Assembly (NCBI RefSeq): GCF_000720425.1
Contig: NZ_JOAJ01000023.1
Coordinates: forward strand, 1-16,992
From: Nocardia rhamnosiphila NBRC 108938
GTDB taxonomy: Bacteria; Actinomycetota; Actinomycetes; Mycobacteriales; Mycobacteriaceae
DNA length: 16,992 bases
Reading direction: 5' to 3'
This document shows positions 1 to 16,992 of this stretch, in pieces. Numbering within the stretch: position 1 is the first letter of the stretch; each line of letters starts with the position of its first letter. The translations under genes were made by a program, and so were the position numbers. The notes under the pieces were generated by a model. The model made no database searches. It was not told the DNA's origin and saw only the letters and a list, made by a program, of their open reading frames with translations.

Positions 1-1
1 G

Positions 2-510
2 CCGCAGTGGAACAGCCGTGTCTATGTGCTGGACTCCCGTCTCCAGCCGGTTCCCGCCGGTGTGGTGGGTGAGCTCTACCTCGCGGGTGATCAGTTGGCT
101 CGTGGGTATGTGACCCGTCCGGATCTGTCGTCGGATCGTTTTGTGGCGAGTCCGTTCGATGCGGGTCGGCGGATGTACCGTACGGGCGACCTGGTCCGGT
201 GGACTCACGTGATCGGCGATTCGCCGACCGAGGGCTGGACCGAATCGTTGCCGGTGCTGGAGTATTTGGGTCGTACCGATTTCCAGGTGAAGTTCCGTGG
301 TCAGCGGATCGAGCTGGGTGAGATCGAGTCGGCGCTGCTGGCGCAGCCGGTGCCCGCACCCGGAGAGCAGATCGTCTCCGGTGTGTTGCTGGAATCGCTG
401 CGTGATGTGCTGCCGGTGTACATGATCCCGGCCGTGGTCATGGAGTTGGACGCGTTCCCGTTGAACACTTCGGGCAAGCTGGATCGTAAGGCGCTGCCTG
501 CCCCGGTGTT
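2..510 (+). other. Module 1 adenylation domain, 3' part (with internal shortening)
   Basis: This is the C-terminal part of an A domain. It shows A6 (GELYLAG, LARGY), A7 (YRTGDL at about 176-193), A8 ([12 protein letters not shown]), A9 (LPVYMIP) and A10 (GKLDRKALP, catalytic Lys in GKLD). The pocket-code residues other than that Lys lie left of the window, so the substrate cannot be predicted. Two oddities stand out. There is a 13-residue longer loop between A7 and A8 (about 203-259) than in module 3. About 24 residues are missing between A8 and A9, where LLAQP (335-349) joins VPAPG (350-364) directly. Confidence 0.93.
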
Positions 511-538
511 CGAAGCGCGGGAGTTCCGGGCTGCGTCG

Positions 539-745
539 ACTCCGATCGAGGAGATCGTGGCGGGTGTGTTCGCCGATGTGCTCGGTGTCGAGCGGATCGG
601 TGCCGATGATGATTTCTTCGCCCTGGGTGGTAACTCGCTGATCGCGACCCAGGTCGCGGCCCGCCTGAGTGCGGCGCTGGATGTGCAGGTGCCGGTGCGG
701 ATGCTGTTCGAGGCCTCCACGGTGGCCGCGTTGGCTGCCGCCGCG
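539..745 (+). other. Module 1 carrier (T/PCP) domain
   Basis: Peptidyl carrier protein domain that would hold the module 1 aminoacyl or peptidyl thioester. The sequence [11 protein letters not shown] carries the phosphopantetheine-attachment serine at codon 635-637. The GGNS form, not GGDS, fits a carrier that passes its L-configured load straight to a C domain, and no E domain follows. It is followed by a short linker into the module 2 C domain. Confidence 0.95.
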
Positions 746-805
746 GAATCCGCCACCGGGCGGGGCGACATGCCGGTGCTGGCGGCGCGGGAGCGGCCGG
801 AGCGG

Positions 806-2150
806 GTGCCGTTGTCGCTGGCGCAGCAGCGGATGTGGTTCCTGAACCGGTTCGACGATCGGTCCGCGGCCTACAACATCCCGCTGGCGGTGCGGTTGAC
901 CGGTGATCTGGACGTGGACGCGTTGCGCGCGGCCGTCTCGGATCTGGTGGCGCGGCACGAAGTGCTGCGGACCGTGTATCCGGAAGTGGACGGTATCGGC
1001 TACCAGCAGGTGCTGCCGGCCGGTGCGGTGGATATCGAGCTCGATCCCGAGCCGGTCACCGAGGCCGAACTGCCCGCCCGCATCCTCCAGTTGGCCGGGG
1101 TGCTCTTCGACGTCGTGGCCGAACTGCCGTTCCGGGTGTCGCTGCTGCGCCTGGACGAGCACAACTACGTGCTCCTCCTGGTCGCCCACCACATCAGCGC
1201 CGACGGCTTCTCGCCGCGTCCGCTGCTGCGGGACCTCGTCGTCGCCTACAACGACCGCAGCCGCGGTGTGGCCCCCGCCTGGGAACCGCTGGCGGTGCAG
1301 TACGCCGATTACACGCTGTGGCAGCGTGAGGTGCTCGGCTCGGAGGACGATCCCGAATCGGTGGCCGCCGAACAGATCGCCTACTGGCGCGAACAGTTGC
1401 GGGATATGCCCGACCGACTGGACCTGCCGGCCGACCGGCCGCGGCCGGAGATCTCTTCCGATTCCGGTGCCGCCCACGATTTCGTGGTCGACATCGAATT
1501 GCGTACCGCTCTGGAGAGTCTGGCCCGGTCGCACGGCACCACACTGTTCATGGTGGTGCATGCCGCGCTCGCCGCCTGGGCGAGCCGGTTGTCCAGCAGT
1601 TCCGATATCAGTATCGGAACGCCGATCGCCGGTCGCGGCGAACAGGCACTCGACGATCTGGTCGGTATGTTCGTCAACACCCTGGTCCTGCGGACCGAGG
1701 TGGCCCCGGGTACGCCGTTCACCGAACTACTGGCCGAGGTGCGTCGCACCGACCTCGCCGCCTTCGCGAACGCCGATATCCCGTTCGAGCGGCTCGTCGA
1801 TATCCTCAACCCGCGCCGTTCGCGTGCGCATCACCCGTTGTTCCAGGTCGTGCTGGCCTTCGAGGCCGCATCGGTGGCGGATACGGCGGCGGTATCGCTG
1901 CCCGGGCTCGACCTCGGCGTCGTCGACTTCCAGACCGGCCAGTCGAAGTTCGATCTCCAGCTGACGGTGGGCACCGAGGGTGCCGCCGACGGCGGCCTGC
2001 GGATGCAGTGGGCATACGCCACCGATCTGTTCGATCCGGAGACCGTGGCCGGTTTCTCCGATCGTTTCCTGCGCATTCTGCGCGCGATCGTGCGGGAGCC
2101 GGCGACAGCGGTCGGCGATATCGATCTGCTCACCGGCACCGAGCGCCTCG
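806..2150 (+). other. Module 2 condensation domain (LCL type)
   Basis: Forms the peptide bond between the module 1 intermediate and the module 2 amino acid. The N-terminal core reads [16 protein letters not shown]. The catalytic motif HHISADG is at 1187-1207 with its second His at 1190-1192. The later cores [19 protein letters not shown] and HPLFQV are all present. The LSxAQxRMWFL opening and the preceding non-epimerizing carrier indicate an L-donor, L-acceptor C domain. Full family length, about 450 residues. Confidence 0.94.
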
Positions 2151-2245
2151 ATGTGACACAGCGCTGGGCGCAATCCCGTGCGGATGCCCGCCCCGGCGTG
2201 TTCAGCGTCGACGGCGTAGCGCTCGACGACCCCGAGACGGCCACC

Positions 2246-3826
2246 CTGGCCGGGCTGTTCGAGGCGGCCGCCGGAGAACATCCGCACCGGACCGCCGCGA
2301 AGTACGAGGGCGATCAGCTCACCTACGCCGAACTGGAGCGCCGGGCGAATGTGCTGGCGCGCCGGCTGATCGACGAGGGCGCCGGACCGGAGGCCCGGGT
2401 CGCGGTGCTGTTGCCGCGGTCGCTGGATCTGGTGGTCGCCCTGCTCGCGGTGATCAAGTCCGGTGCCGCGTACGTGCCGGTGGATCCGGATTCCCCCGCC
2501 GATCGCATCGCCTACATACTCCAGGACGCGCGTCCCGCGACCGTGGTACTCGATTCCTCGGTGCGGGTGGACCTGCCCGGCGGTGTCTCCCGTGTCGTGG
2601 TGGACGGATACGCCGTGGAGGCCGGCGATATCGAGGACGCCGACGACGGTCCGGTCACCGACGCCGATCGTCTGGCGCCGCTGCGTCCGGACAACACCGC
2701 CTACGTCATCTACACCTCCGGTTCCACCGGCCGCCCCAAGGGCGTCGCGGTGGCGCACCGCAGCGTGGTGCGGCTGTTCGCCAACACCGAGCGCGAGTTC
2801 GGGTTCGGCCCCGAGGACGTGTGGACCCTCTTCCACTCCTACGCATTCGACTTCTCGGTCTGGGAGCTGTGGGGACCGCTGCTCTTCGGCGGCACCCTGG
2901 TGGTCGTCGACTACTACACCTCGCGCTCGCCGCAGCAGTTCCTGGAACTGCTGCGCACGGAGCGGGTCACCGTGCTGAACCAGACGCCGTCGGCGTTCTA
3001 TCAGCTGGCCGAGGCGGACCGCACCGCACAGGCCGAACGTCCGCTCGCGCTGCGGTACGTCGTATTCGGTGGTGAGGCACTGGAACTGCGCCGGCTCTCC
3101 GATTGGATCGCCCGGCACGGCGACGGTTCGACCGGACGCACCGTCCAGATCGGCGACCGGGAAACCGCCTCGCCGGTGCTGGTGAACATGTACGGCATCA
3201 CCGAGACCACCGTGCACGTGGCCCACCGCGCGCTGGACGCGGAGACCATCGCCGAGGCCACCGGTAGCGTGATCGGCCGGGCGATCGCCGGGCTGAAGAT
3301 CTACGTACTGGACAGCCGGCTGCGGCCGGTGCCGGTCGGGGTGACGGGCGAGCTGTACATCGCGGGCGGGCAGCTTGCCCACGGTTACCTGGATCGCCCG
3401 GATCTGACGGCGGCCCGTTTCGTGGCCGACCCGCTGGCCGAGCCCGGTGCACCCGGGGCGCGGCTCTACCGCTCCGGTGACCTGGCGCGCTGGAACCGCT
3501 CCGGCGAACTCGAATACCTGGGCCGGGCCGACGACCAGGTCAAGGTGCGCGGCTTCCGGATCGAGCTCGGTGAGATCGAGGCGGCGGTCCTCGCGCACCC
3601 GGATGTCGCGCAGGCCGCGGTCATCGTCCGCGAGGACACTCCGGGCGATCACCGGATCGTCGCGTATGTGGTGTCGGAGACCGAGGACGAGCCCGATACC
3701 GAAGCGATTCGCGACGGTGTCGGTCAGCGGGTGCCTTCCTACATGGTGCCGTCCGCGGTGGTCGTGCTGGACCGGATCCCGTTGACCATCAACGGAAAGC
3801 TGGATCGCCGGGCACTGCCCGCGCCG
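2246..3826 (+). other. Module 2 adenylation domain, predicted L-threonine
   Basis: Complete A domain: A3 [10 protein letters not shown] (2714-2743), A4 FDFSVWE (2846-2866), A5 [11 protein letters not shown] (3185-3217), A6 GELYIAG, A7 YRSGDL, A8 [13 protein letters not shown]9 VPSYMVP and A10 INGKLDR (Lys at 3797-3799). Alignment to the GrsA Phe domain numbering gives pocket residues D235 F236 W239 N278 V299 G301 M322 V330 H331 K517. Known Thr domains read DFWNIGMVHK, so only position 299 differs, conservatively (I to V). The YGITETTVH wording is also typical of Thr domains. A loop of about 20 residues (roughly 3121-3180) before A5 is somewhat extended. It activates L-Thr with ATP and loads it on the T domain that follows. 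Confidence 0.93.
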
Positions 3827-3859
3827 GTGTTCGAATCGGGTGGTTCCCGCGCGGCGTCG

Positions 3860-4070
3860 ACCCCGATCGAGGAGATCGTGGCCGGGGTCTTCGCGGAGGT
3901 CCTCGGTACCGAACGGGTCGGTGCCGACGACGATTTCTTCGCCCTCGGCGGCAACTCGCTGATCGCGACCCAGGTCGCGGCCCGGATCGGGGCCGCACTC
4001 GATACCCAGGTCCCGGTGCGGATGCTGTTCGAGGATTCGACGGTGGCCGCGCTCGCGGCCCGGGTGGAAC
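3860..4070 (+). other. Module 2 carrier (T/PCP) domain
   Basis: Carrier domain following the Thr-specific A domain. [11 protein letters not shown] holds the phosphopantetheine serine at 3956-3958. Its 3' part is nearly identical at DNA level to the module 3 carrier (see the repeat entries). No E, methyltransferase or oxidase domain follows, so the Thr is expected to stay L and unmodified by this polypeptide. Confidence 0.95.
3963..4020 (+). repeat. Near-identical intermodular repeat, copy 1 (module 2 carrier)
   Basis: A 58-base stretch within the module 2 T domain that matches 7182-7239 in the module 3 T domain with only two mismatches; the first 34 bases are identical. The flanking DNA is much less similar, so this is more than shared protein sequence would require and may reflect gene conversion or recent duplication. 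Confidence 0.85.
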
Positions 4071-4126
4071 AGCAGGCCGGCGCCGGTGGGCGTCCGGTTC
4101 TGGCCGCGCGTCCCCGGCCCGAACGC

Positions 4127-5500
4127 CCGCCGCTCTCGCAGGCACAGCAGCGGATATGGTTCCTCAACCGCTTCGAACCGGAGTCCGCGGTCGACAATAT
4201 TCCGCTCGTGCTGCGGCTCACCGGCACGGTCGATATGACGGTGCTGCTGCAGGCGGTGTCCGATGTGATCGCCCGGCACGAATCCCTGCGCACCGTGTAC
4301 CCGGCCCACGAGGGCATCGGCTACCAGCAGGTGCTGCCGCCGGACCGCGCGGTTCCGGAGGTGGAGATCCTCGAAACGCACCGGGCCGCGGTGTCGGGTG
4401 CCGAACTCACAGGTGACCTCCTCGCGTCGATCGCCGAATTCGGTTTCCGCGGCTTCGATCTGACCACCGAGCTGCCGGTTCGGCTGCGGGTCTATCGCCT
4501 GACCGAGGACGACTACGTGCTGGCCGGTGTGGTGCACCATATCGCCGCCGACGGTTTCTCGATGCGGCCGCTGAGCCGTGACCTGATGATCGCGTACTCG
4601 GCGCGTTCGGCCGGCGCGGCCCCGGACTGGGAGCCGATGACCGTGCAGTACATCGATTACGCGATGTGGCAGCGCGAGGTACTCGGATCCGATGAGGATC
4701 CGGCGTCGCTGGTCTCCCAGCAGCTGGACTTCTGGCGGGCCGAACTGGACGAACTGCCCGACGAACTCCGGTTGTCCAGCCGGCCCCGGCCGGCGGTCGC
4801 CAGCGAACGGGCGGCGACACACCGGTTCGTCGTGCCCGGCGCGGTGATCGACGAGTTGAACCGGGTCGCCCAGGCGCAGGGCGTCACCTTGTTCATGCTC
4901 GTGCACAGCACGTTCGCCACCTTGCTCGCCCGCCTCAGCGGTACCGACGATATCGCCATCGGCATTCCCGTCGCCGGCCGCGGCGAGCGGGTGCTCGACG
5001 AGCTGATCGGCATGTTCGTCAACACGCTGGTGTTGCGGACCCGGGTCGATATCGGCGCGCCGTTCGCCGAGTTGCTCGCGCATGTGCGCGATCGCGATCT
5101 GGCCGCGTTCGCACACGCCGACGTGCCGTTCGAGCGGCTGGTCGAGGCCCTCAATCCGGTCCGTTCCCAATCCCGTCAGCCGCTGTTCCAGGTGATGCTC
5201 GCTTTCCAGAACCTGGGCGACACCCGGCTGGAACTGCCGGGTCTGACGATGACCGGATTCGATGTCGAGATACCGAACACCAAGTACGACCTGTCGCTCA
5301 CCATGAGCGACGCGGTCGCCGGCGGGTCGGGCATGGATGCCGAGATCCTCTATGCCACAGATCTCTTCGACGACGACTTCATCTCCGAGTTCGGCCGGCG
5401 ATTCGTCCGGGTGCTGCGCGCGGTGATCGCGGACGCGACGGTGCCGGTCGGGGATATCGAGCTCATGGCCCCGGCCGAACGCGCCCTGGTGCTCGATCGC
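4127..5500 (+). other. Module 3 condensation domain (LCL type)
   Basis: Condensation domain joining the Thr-ended chain to aa3. It opens with [16 protein letters not shown], and the catalytic motif HHIAADG is at 4535-4555. Later cores [19 protein letters not shown] and QPLFQVML are intact. The domain ends before the linker [11 protein letters not shown]. Of LCL type by its opening motif and by the absence of an upstream E domain. Confidence 0.93.
5007..5040 (+). repeat. Exact 34-base intermodular repeat, copy 1 (module 3 C domain)
   Basis: Encodes the [10 protein letters not shown] core of the module 3 C domain and is identical base for base to 8199-8232 in module 4. Such repeats offer recombination or assembly-collapse points. 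Confidence 0.8.
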
Positions 5501-5563
5501 TGGAACGCGACGGGCTTCCCGGTGGAAACCGCGCTCACCGAGACCCCCGGCAATGCCACCGCC

Positions 5564-7048
5564 ACCCTGGTTTCCCTGTTCGAGGCGCAGGTCGCCCGGA
5601 CGCCGGACGAGATCGCGCTGACCTTCGAGGGGACGAATCTGTCCTACGCCGAGTTCGCGGGCCGGGTGCATCGGCTGGCCCGCCGGCTCGTCGGGATGGG
5701 TGTCGGGCCCGAGGTGTATGTGGCGCTCGGTATGCAGCGGTCCTTCGATCTCGTCGTCGGTATGTACGCCGTCGTCGTGGCCGGCGGCGCCTACATACCG
5801 CTGGATCCGGAACAGCCGGTGGAACGGCTCGGGCATATCCTCGATACCGCGCGTCCGGTGTGTGTGCTCACCTCCGGTGCGGACCTGGACCCGGTGATCG
5901 AACGGCAGCTGCGCATCGACCGGCTGGACCTGTCCGAGTACTCCGATGCCCCGCTCACCGATGCGGACCGGCTGCAGCCGCTGCGCTCGGCCAACACCGC
6001 GTACGTGATCTTCACTTCCGGCTCGACCGGGCGCCCCAAGGGCGTCGCGGTGGCGCACAAGGCGATCGTGAACTACCTGGTGGCCGCCCACGCGCGGTAC
6101 GGGATGAGCGCGTCCGATGTCATGCTGCAGCGCGGTACGGTCACCTTCGACGCGTCGGTCCCCGAGTTCTTCCTGCCGTTGCAGGTGGGTGCCCGGCTCG
6201 TCATCGCACGCCCGGACGGACACCGTGACCCCGCCTATCTCGCCGGGATCATCGCCTCCGAAGGGGTGACGACGGTGCAGTTCGTGCCGTCGATGCTGTC
6301 GGTGATCATGGCCGACACCGGCCCCGACGCCTGGTCGAGTGTGCGCCATATCGTCGTCGGCGGCGAGACGCTTCCCGTCGATCTGCCGCGCCGGTTGCGG
6401 AAGCTGACCAATGCCCGGCTGGACAATCTGTACGGGCCCACCGAGGCCACGGTCGACCTCATCTTCCACGAGGTGACCGAGGCCGATACCGAGTCGGTAC
6501 CGATCGGCGTCCCGGCTTTCAACACCCAGGCCTACGTGCTGGACGGCCGGTTGCGCCCGGTCCCGCCGGGGGTTCCCGGCGAGCTCTATGTGGCCGGCGC
6601 GCAGCTGGCGCGGGGGTATGTGGAGCGCGCCGATCTGACCTTCGACCGCTTCGTGGCGAACCCGTTCGGCGCCGGCGTACGGATGTACCGGACAGGCGAC
6701 CTGGCGCGCTGGAATTTCGATGGTGAGCTCGAGTATCTGGGCCGCACCGACTTCCAGGTGAAGCTGCGCGGTCTGCGCATCGAGCTCGGTGAGATCGAGG
6801 CGGCGCTGCTCGGCGTGGATGAGATCGCCCAGGTAGTGGTGGTCATGCGCGCCGATGAGCACACCGGTGACCAGCTCGTGGCCTATCTCGTGCCGGAAAC
6901 CGGCCGGGCGATCGATCCCGAGGCGGTGCGGTCCGCACTGCGTGCCGAACTTCCGGCCTATATGGTGCCCGCCGCCTTCGTGGTGCTCGACGCGTTCCCG
7001 ATGAACGCTGCCGGCAAACTGGACCGCAAAGCGCTGCCGGCGCCGGTG
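5564..7048 (+). other. Module 3 adenylation domain, substrate not assigned
   Basis: Complete A domain: A3 [10 protein letters not shown] (6014-6043), A4 FDASVPE (6146-6166), A5 [11 protein letters not shown] (about 6425-6457), A7 YRTGDL, A8 [13 protein letters not shown]9 LPAYMVP, and A10 AAGKLDR with Lys at 7016-7018. Pocket residues by GrsA numbering are D A P Q V G L V D K. I know no exact match. Gln278 and Asp331 together suggest a polar or basic side chain, but that is weak inference; Pro at 239 is unusual. The GHRDPAYL and VPSML wording groups it with the module 5 A domain, which has a related code. All catalytic cores look functional. Confidence 0.92.
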
Positions 7049-7078
7049 TTCGAGGCGCGCGTGTTCCGGGCGCCGTCG

Positions 7079-7290
7079 ACTCCGATCGAGGAGGTCGTGG
7101 CATCGACGTTCGCCGAGGTGCTCGGTCTGGAGCGCGTCGGTGCGGACGACGATTTCTTCGAGCTGGGCGGTAACTCGCTGGTCGCGACCCAGGTCGCGGC
7201 CCGGATCGGGGCCGCGCTCGATACCCAGGTCACGGTGCGCGCGCTGTTCGAGGCCCCGACGGTGGCCGCGTTGGCCGTGCGGGTCGAGCA
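7079..7290 (+). other. Module 3 carrier (T/PCP) domain
   Basis: Carrier domain with [11 protein letters not shown] and the phosphopantetheine serine at 7175-7177. It carries FFELGG where the other carriers in the window have FFALGG. It passes its load to the module 4 C domain without an intervening tailoring domain. Confidence 0.95.
7182..7239 (+). repeat. Near-identical intermodular repeat, copy 2 (module 3 carrier)
   Basis: Partner of the repeat at 3963-4020, in the same position of the carrier domain. Differences are at 7216 (G against A at 3997) and 7232 (A against C at 4013). Confidence 0.85.
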
Positions 7291-7342
7291 GGCCGGTGAG
7301 AAAGCACGTCCGGCACTGGTGGCCGGGCCGCGCCCCGATCTG

Positions 7343-8680
7343 GTGCCGTTGTCGTACGCGCAGCAGCGGATGTGGTTCCTGAACCAGTTCGACACCTCGT
7401 CGGTGGCCTACAACCTGCCGATGGCGATCCGGCTCTCCGGTGAGCTGGACGTGGCGGCGCTGCGCGCGGCCCTGGCCGATGTGCTGCGCCGGCACGAATC
7501 GCTGCGCACCTACTTCCCGGAGCGTTCCGGAGTGCCGGTGCAGCTGGTCGTGCCCGCGGATCGGGTCGACCTCCGATTGGAGACGGTCGCGGTCACCGCG
7601 GACGAGTTGCCCGCCGCGGTGGCGGAGTTCGTGGGTATCGGTTTCGACGTGTCCGTGGCCCCGCCGTTGCGGGCTCGGTTGCTCGAGGTGACGCCGCGGG
7701 AATTCGTGCTGGTGGTGGTCGTGCACCACATCTCCGGCGACGGTTTCTCGATGGCGCCGCTGGCCCGGGACGTGATGACCGCGTACGCGGCGCGGGTCCG
7801 GGACCTCGAGCCGGGATGGAATCAGCTCCCGGTCCAGTACGCCGACTACACACTGTGGCAGCGGCAGGTCCTGGGCGCCGAGGACGATGTGAATTCGCCG
7901 CTGGCGCGCCAGATCGCGTTCTGGCAGCGCACCCTCGACGGTGTTCCCGACGAGTTGGCGCTGCCGACGGACCGGTCGCGTCCGGCGGTTGCGTCGATGC
8001 GCGGCGCGACGGTGAGCGGTGAGTTGTCCGCTGAGTTGATTCAGGGCCTGGACGGTGTGGCGCGGGGTCGTGGCGCGTCGATGTTCATGGCGCTGCACGC
8101 CGGATTGGCCGCGTTGCTGGCGCGGTTGTCCGGTAGCGACGACATCGCGATCGGTACGCCGATCGCGGGTCGTGGTGAGCGGGCCCTGGACGATCTGGTC
8201 GGCATGTTCGTCAACACGCTGGTGTTGCGGACGAATGTCGGTTCCGGTGAATCGTTCGCCGCGCTGGTGGACCGCGCTCGGCAGGTCGATCTGGACGCGT
8301 TCGGCAATGCCGATGTGCCGTTCGAGCGGCTGGTGGATCTGCTGGCGCCGGAGCGTTCGCAGGCGCGTAATCCGCTGTTCCAGGTGGCGCTGTCGCTGCA
8401 GAACAATGAGCAGCCGGTGCTGGATCTGGCAGGTCTGGAGGTCTCCGGGCTGGACCTCGTGGAGGACGTGGCCCGGTTCGATCTGCAGTTCACGCTGGCC
8501 GAGAACGGCTCCGGCGGAATGACCCTGTTCCTGAACTACGCCACCGAACTGTTCGACGAGGCGACCATCCGGACCGTGATCACCCGGTTCCGGCAGTTGC
8601 TGACCGCGGTGGTCACGGACCCGCATATCGCACTGGGGTCGATCGAGATCCTCGACGAGGCCGAGCGTGCCGAAATCCTG
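7343..8680 (+). other. Module 4 condensation domain (LCL type)
   Basis: Condensation domain opening with [16 protein letters not shown], with catalytic HHISGDG at 7724-7744. The later cores [19 protein letters not shown] and NPLFQVAL are intact. The first half is C-rich at third codon positions. From about 7970 the style changes to many GGT, TTG, TCG and GTG codons, which suggests that the C-terminal lobe and what follows have a different recent history. Type assigned from motifs and from the GGNS carrier upstream. Confidence 0.93.
8199..8232 (+). repeat. Exact 34-base intermodular repeat, copy 2 (module 4 C domain)
   Basis: Identical partner of 5007-5040, in the same core of the module 4 C domain. 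Confidence 0.8.
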
Positions 8681-9669
8681 TCCCGCACGGGTGGTGCGGC
8701 GGTGCCGGCGTCGACGTTGCCGGAGTTGCTGGCGGCGGCGGTGGCTGTGGATCCGTCGGCGCCGGCGGTGGTGTTCCGGGATCAGCGTCTTTCCTATGGC
8801 GAGATGGACGAACGGTCGAACCGGTTGGCGCACGTCCTGATCGAGTACTGCCTGGGTGCCGAGGATCTGGTGGCAGTGGCGGTGCCGCGGTCGGCGGATT
8901 CGGTGCTGGCGGAGTGGGCGGTGGCCAAGTCGGGTGCGGCGTTCCTGCCGATCGATCCGACCTATCCGGCGGACCGGATCGCGCATATGCTGACCGACTC
9001 CGGTGCCGCGGTGGGTATCACGGTGTCGAGTGTGCGGGCGGATCTACCGGATTCGGTGGACTGGCTGGTGCTCGACGAGTTGGCTCTGGACACGTACCCG
9101 GCCGATCCGATCACCGATGCCGACCGGGTCTGGCCGTTGACCCCGGCGAATACCGCCTATGTCATCTACACCTCCGGTTCGACCGGTCTGCCCAAGGGTG
9201 TTGTCGTCTCGCATGCCGGTTTGGCGAACTTCAGTGCCGAGCAGGTCGAGCGTTACCGGTTGACTCCGGATTCGCGGGCGTTGGCGTTTGCTTCCCCGTC
9301 GTTCGACGCCTCGATCCTGGAGTTGCTGCTCGCGGTCGGGTCGGCCGGTGCGCTCGTGGTGGTGCCGACCGGTACCTACGGTGGCACCGAACTGGGTGAA
9401 CTGATCTCCCGCGAGGGTGTGACGGTCGGTTTGATCACGCCGTCGGTGCTGGCGTCGCTGGATCCGGCGGATCTTGCCGGGATGGAAGTGATCATCGCCG
9501 GTGGTGAAGCCATTTCGGCGGACCTGATGGCGAAGTGGTCGACCACGCCCGAGGGCGGGGTCGTGCGCCGCTTCCACAATGCCTACGGTCCGACCGAGGC
9601 GACGGTGGCCACGAATATCAGTGGTGTGCTGCGTGCCGGTGATCGGGTCACGATCGGTGGTCCGGTGTC

Positions 9670-16992
<7,323 letters not shown>

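Noticed and set aside
26..28. GTG at 26 as the gene start
   Set aside because: The frame is open and A-domain-like back to position 2, so this is an internal valine codon.
903..3075. Same-strand open frames of 350 or so codons at 903-1964 and 2008-3075, and similar ones at 10497-11132 and 11832-12668
   Set aside because: They overlap strongly conserved C and A domains in another frame and translate to Arg/Pro/Ser-rich sequence without motifs.
1727..8986. A very long antisense open frame (2,419 codons), with further ones at 9583-13242, 13498-15531 and 15613-16992
   Set aside because: These frames are exactly codon-aligned with the sense NRPS codons. They stay open only because TTA, CTA and TCA are rare in this GC-rich gene. 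Their translation is rich in Arg, His, Gln and Gly with no domain resemblance. Their register changes near 9580, in step with the sense-frame switch, which marks them as shadows.

Overview
The window lies entirely inside one very large nonribosomal peptide synthetase (NRPS) coding path on the + strand. It enters mid-gene at the left edge and is still coding at the right edge. High GC content, strong preference for G/C-ending codons, and motif wording such as AQQRMWFLN in the C domains and FRA.STPIEE before the carrier domains fit a mycolic-acid actinobacterium. Nocardia is my best guess, with Rhodococcus and relatives as alternatives. This is inference from style, not a database match. No RNA gene, promoter, terminator, mobile element, CRISPR array or non-NRPS gene was found, and no intergenic stretch exists.

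Layout. Module 1 is the 3' part of an adenylation (A) domain plus a carrier (T) domain (2-745). Module 2 is C-A-T (806-4070), with an A-domain pocket code that reads as threonine. Module 3 is C-A-T (4127-7290). Module 4 is C-A-T (7343-10380), and its A domain is broken. Module 5 is C-A-T-E (10468-15045), including an epimerization domain. Module 6 starts with a C domain of the type that accepts a D-configured donor (15133-16440), followed by the first third of an A domain cut by the window end at its A3 core. The predicted chain order is aa1, L-Thr, aa3, aa4, D-aa5, aa6. Only Thr is assigned with confidence.

The main anomaly is in the module 4 A domain. Between cores A5 and A6 about 70 bases are missing compared with the sister modules. 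The reading frame shifts there, so the upstream frame stops at TGA 9713-9715 while homology continues in another frame from about 9670 to the window end without a stop. Either the synthetase is split by a recent deletion or the assembly collapsed locally. A second, in-frame loss of about 24 codons is visible in the module 1 A domain near 347-352.

If intact, the genes would act as an assembly line. Each A domain activates an amino acid as its adenylate and loads it on the phosphopantetheine of the following T domain. The C domains form peptide bonds, and the E domain inverts residue 5 before the module 6 C domain uses it. There is no thioesterase or other release domain in the window, so chain termination lies downstream. 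I found no undescribed biological system. The interest is in the lesions, the substrate codes and the signs of module shuffling.
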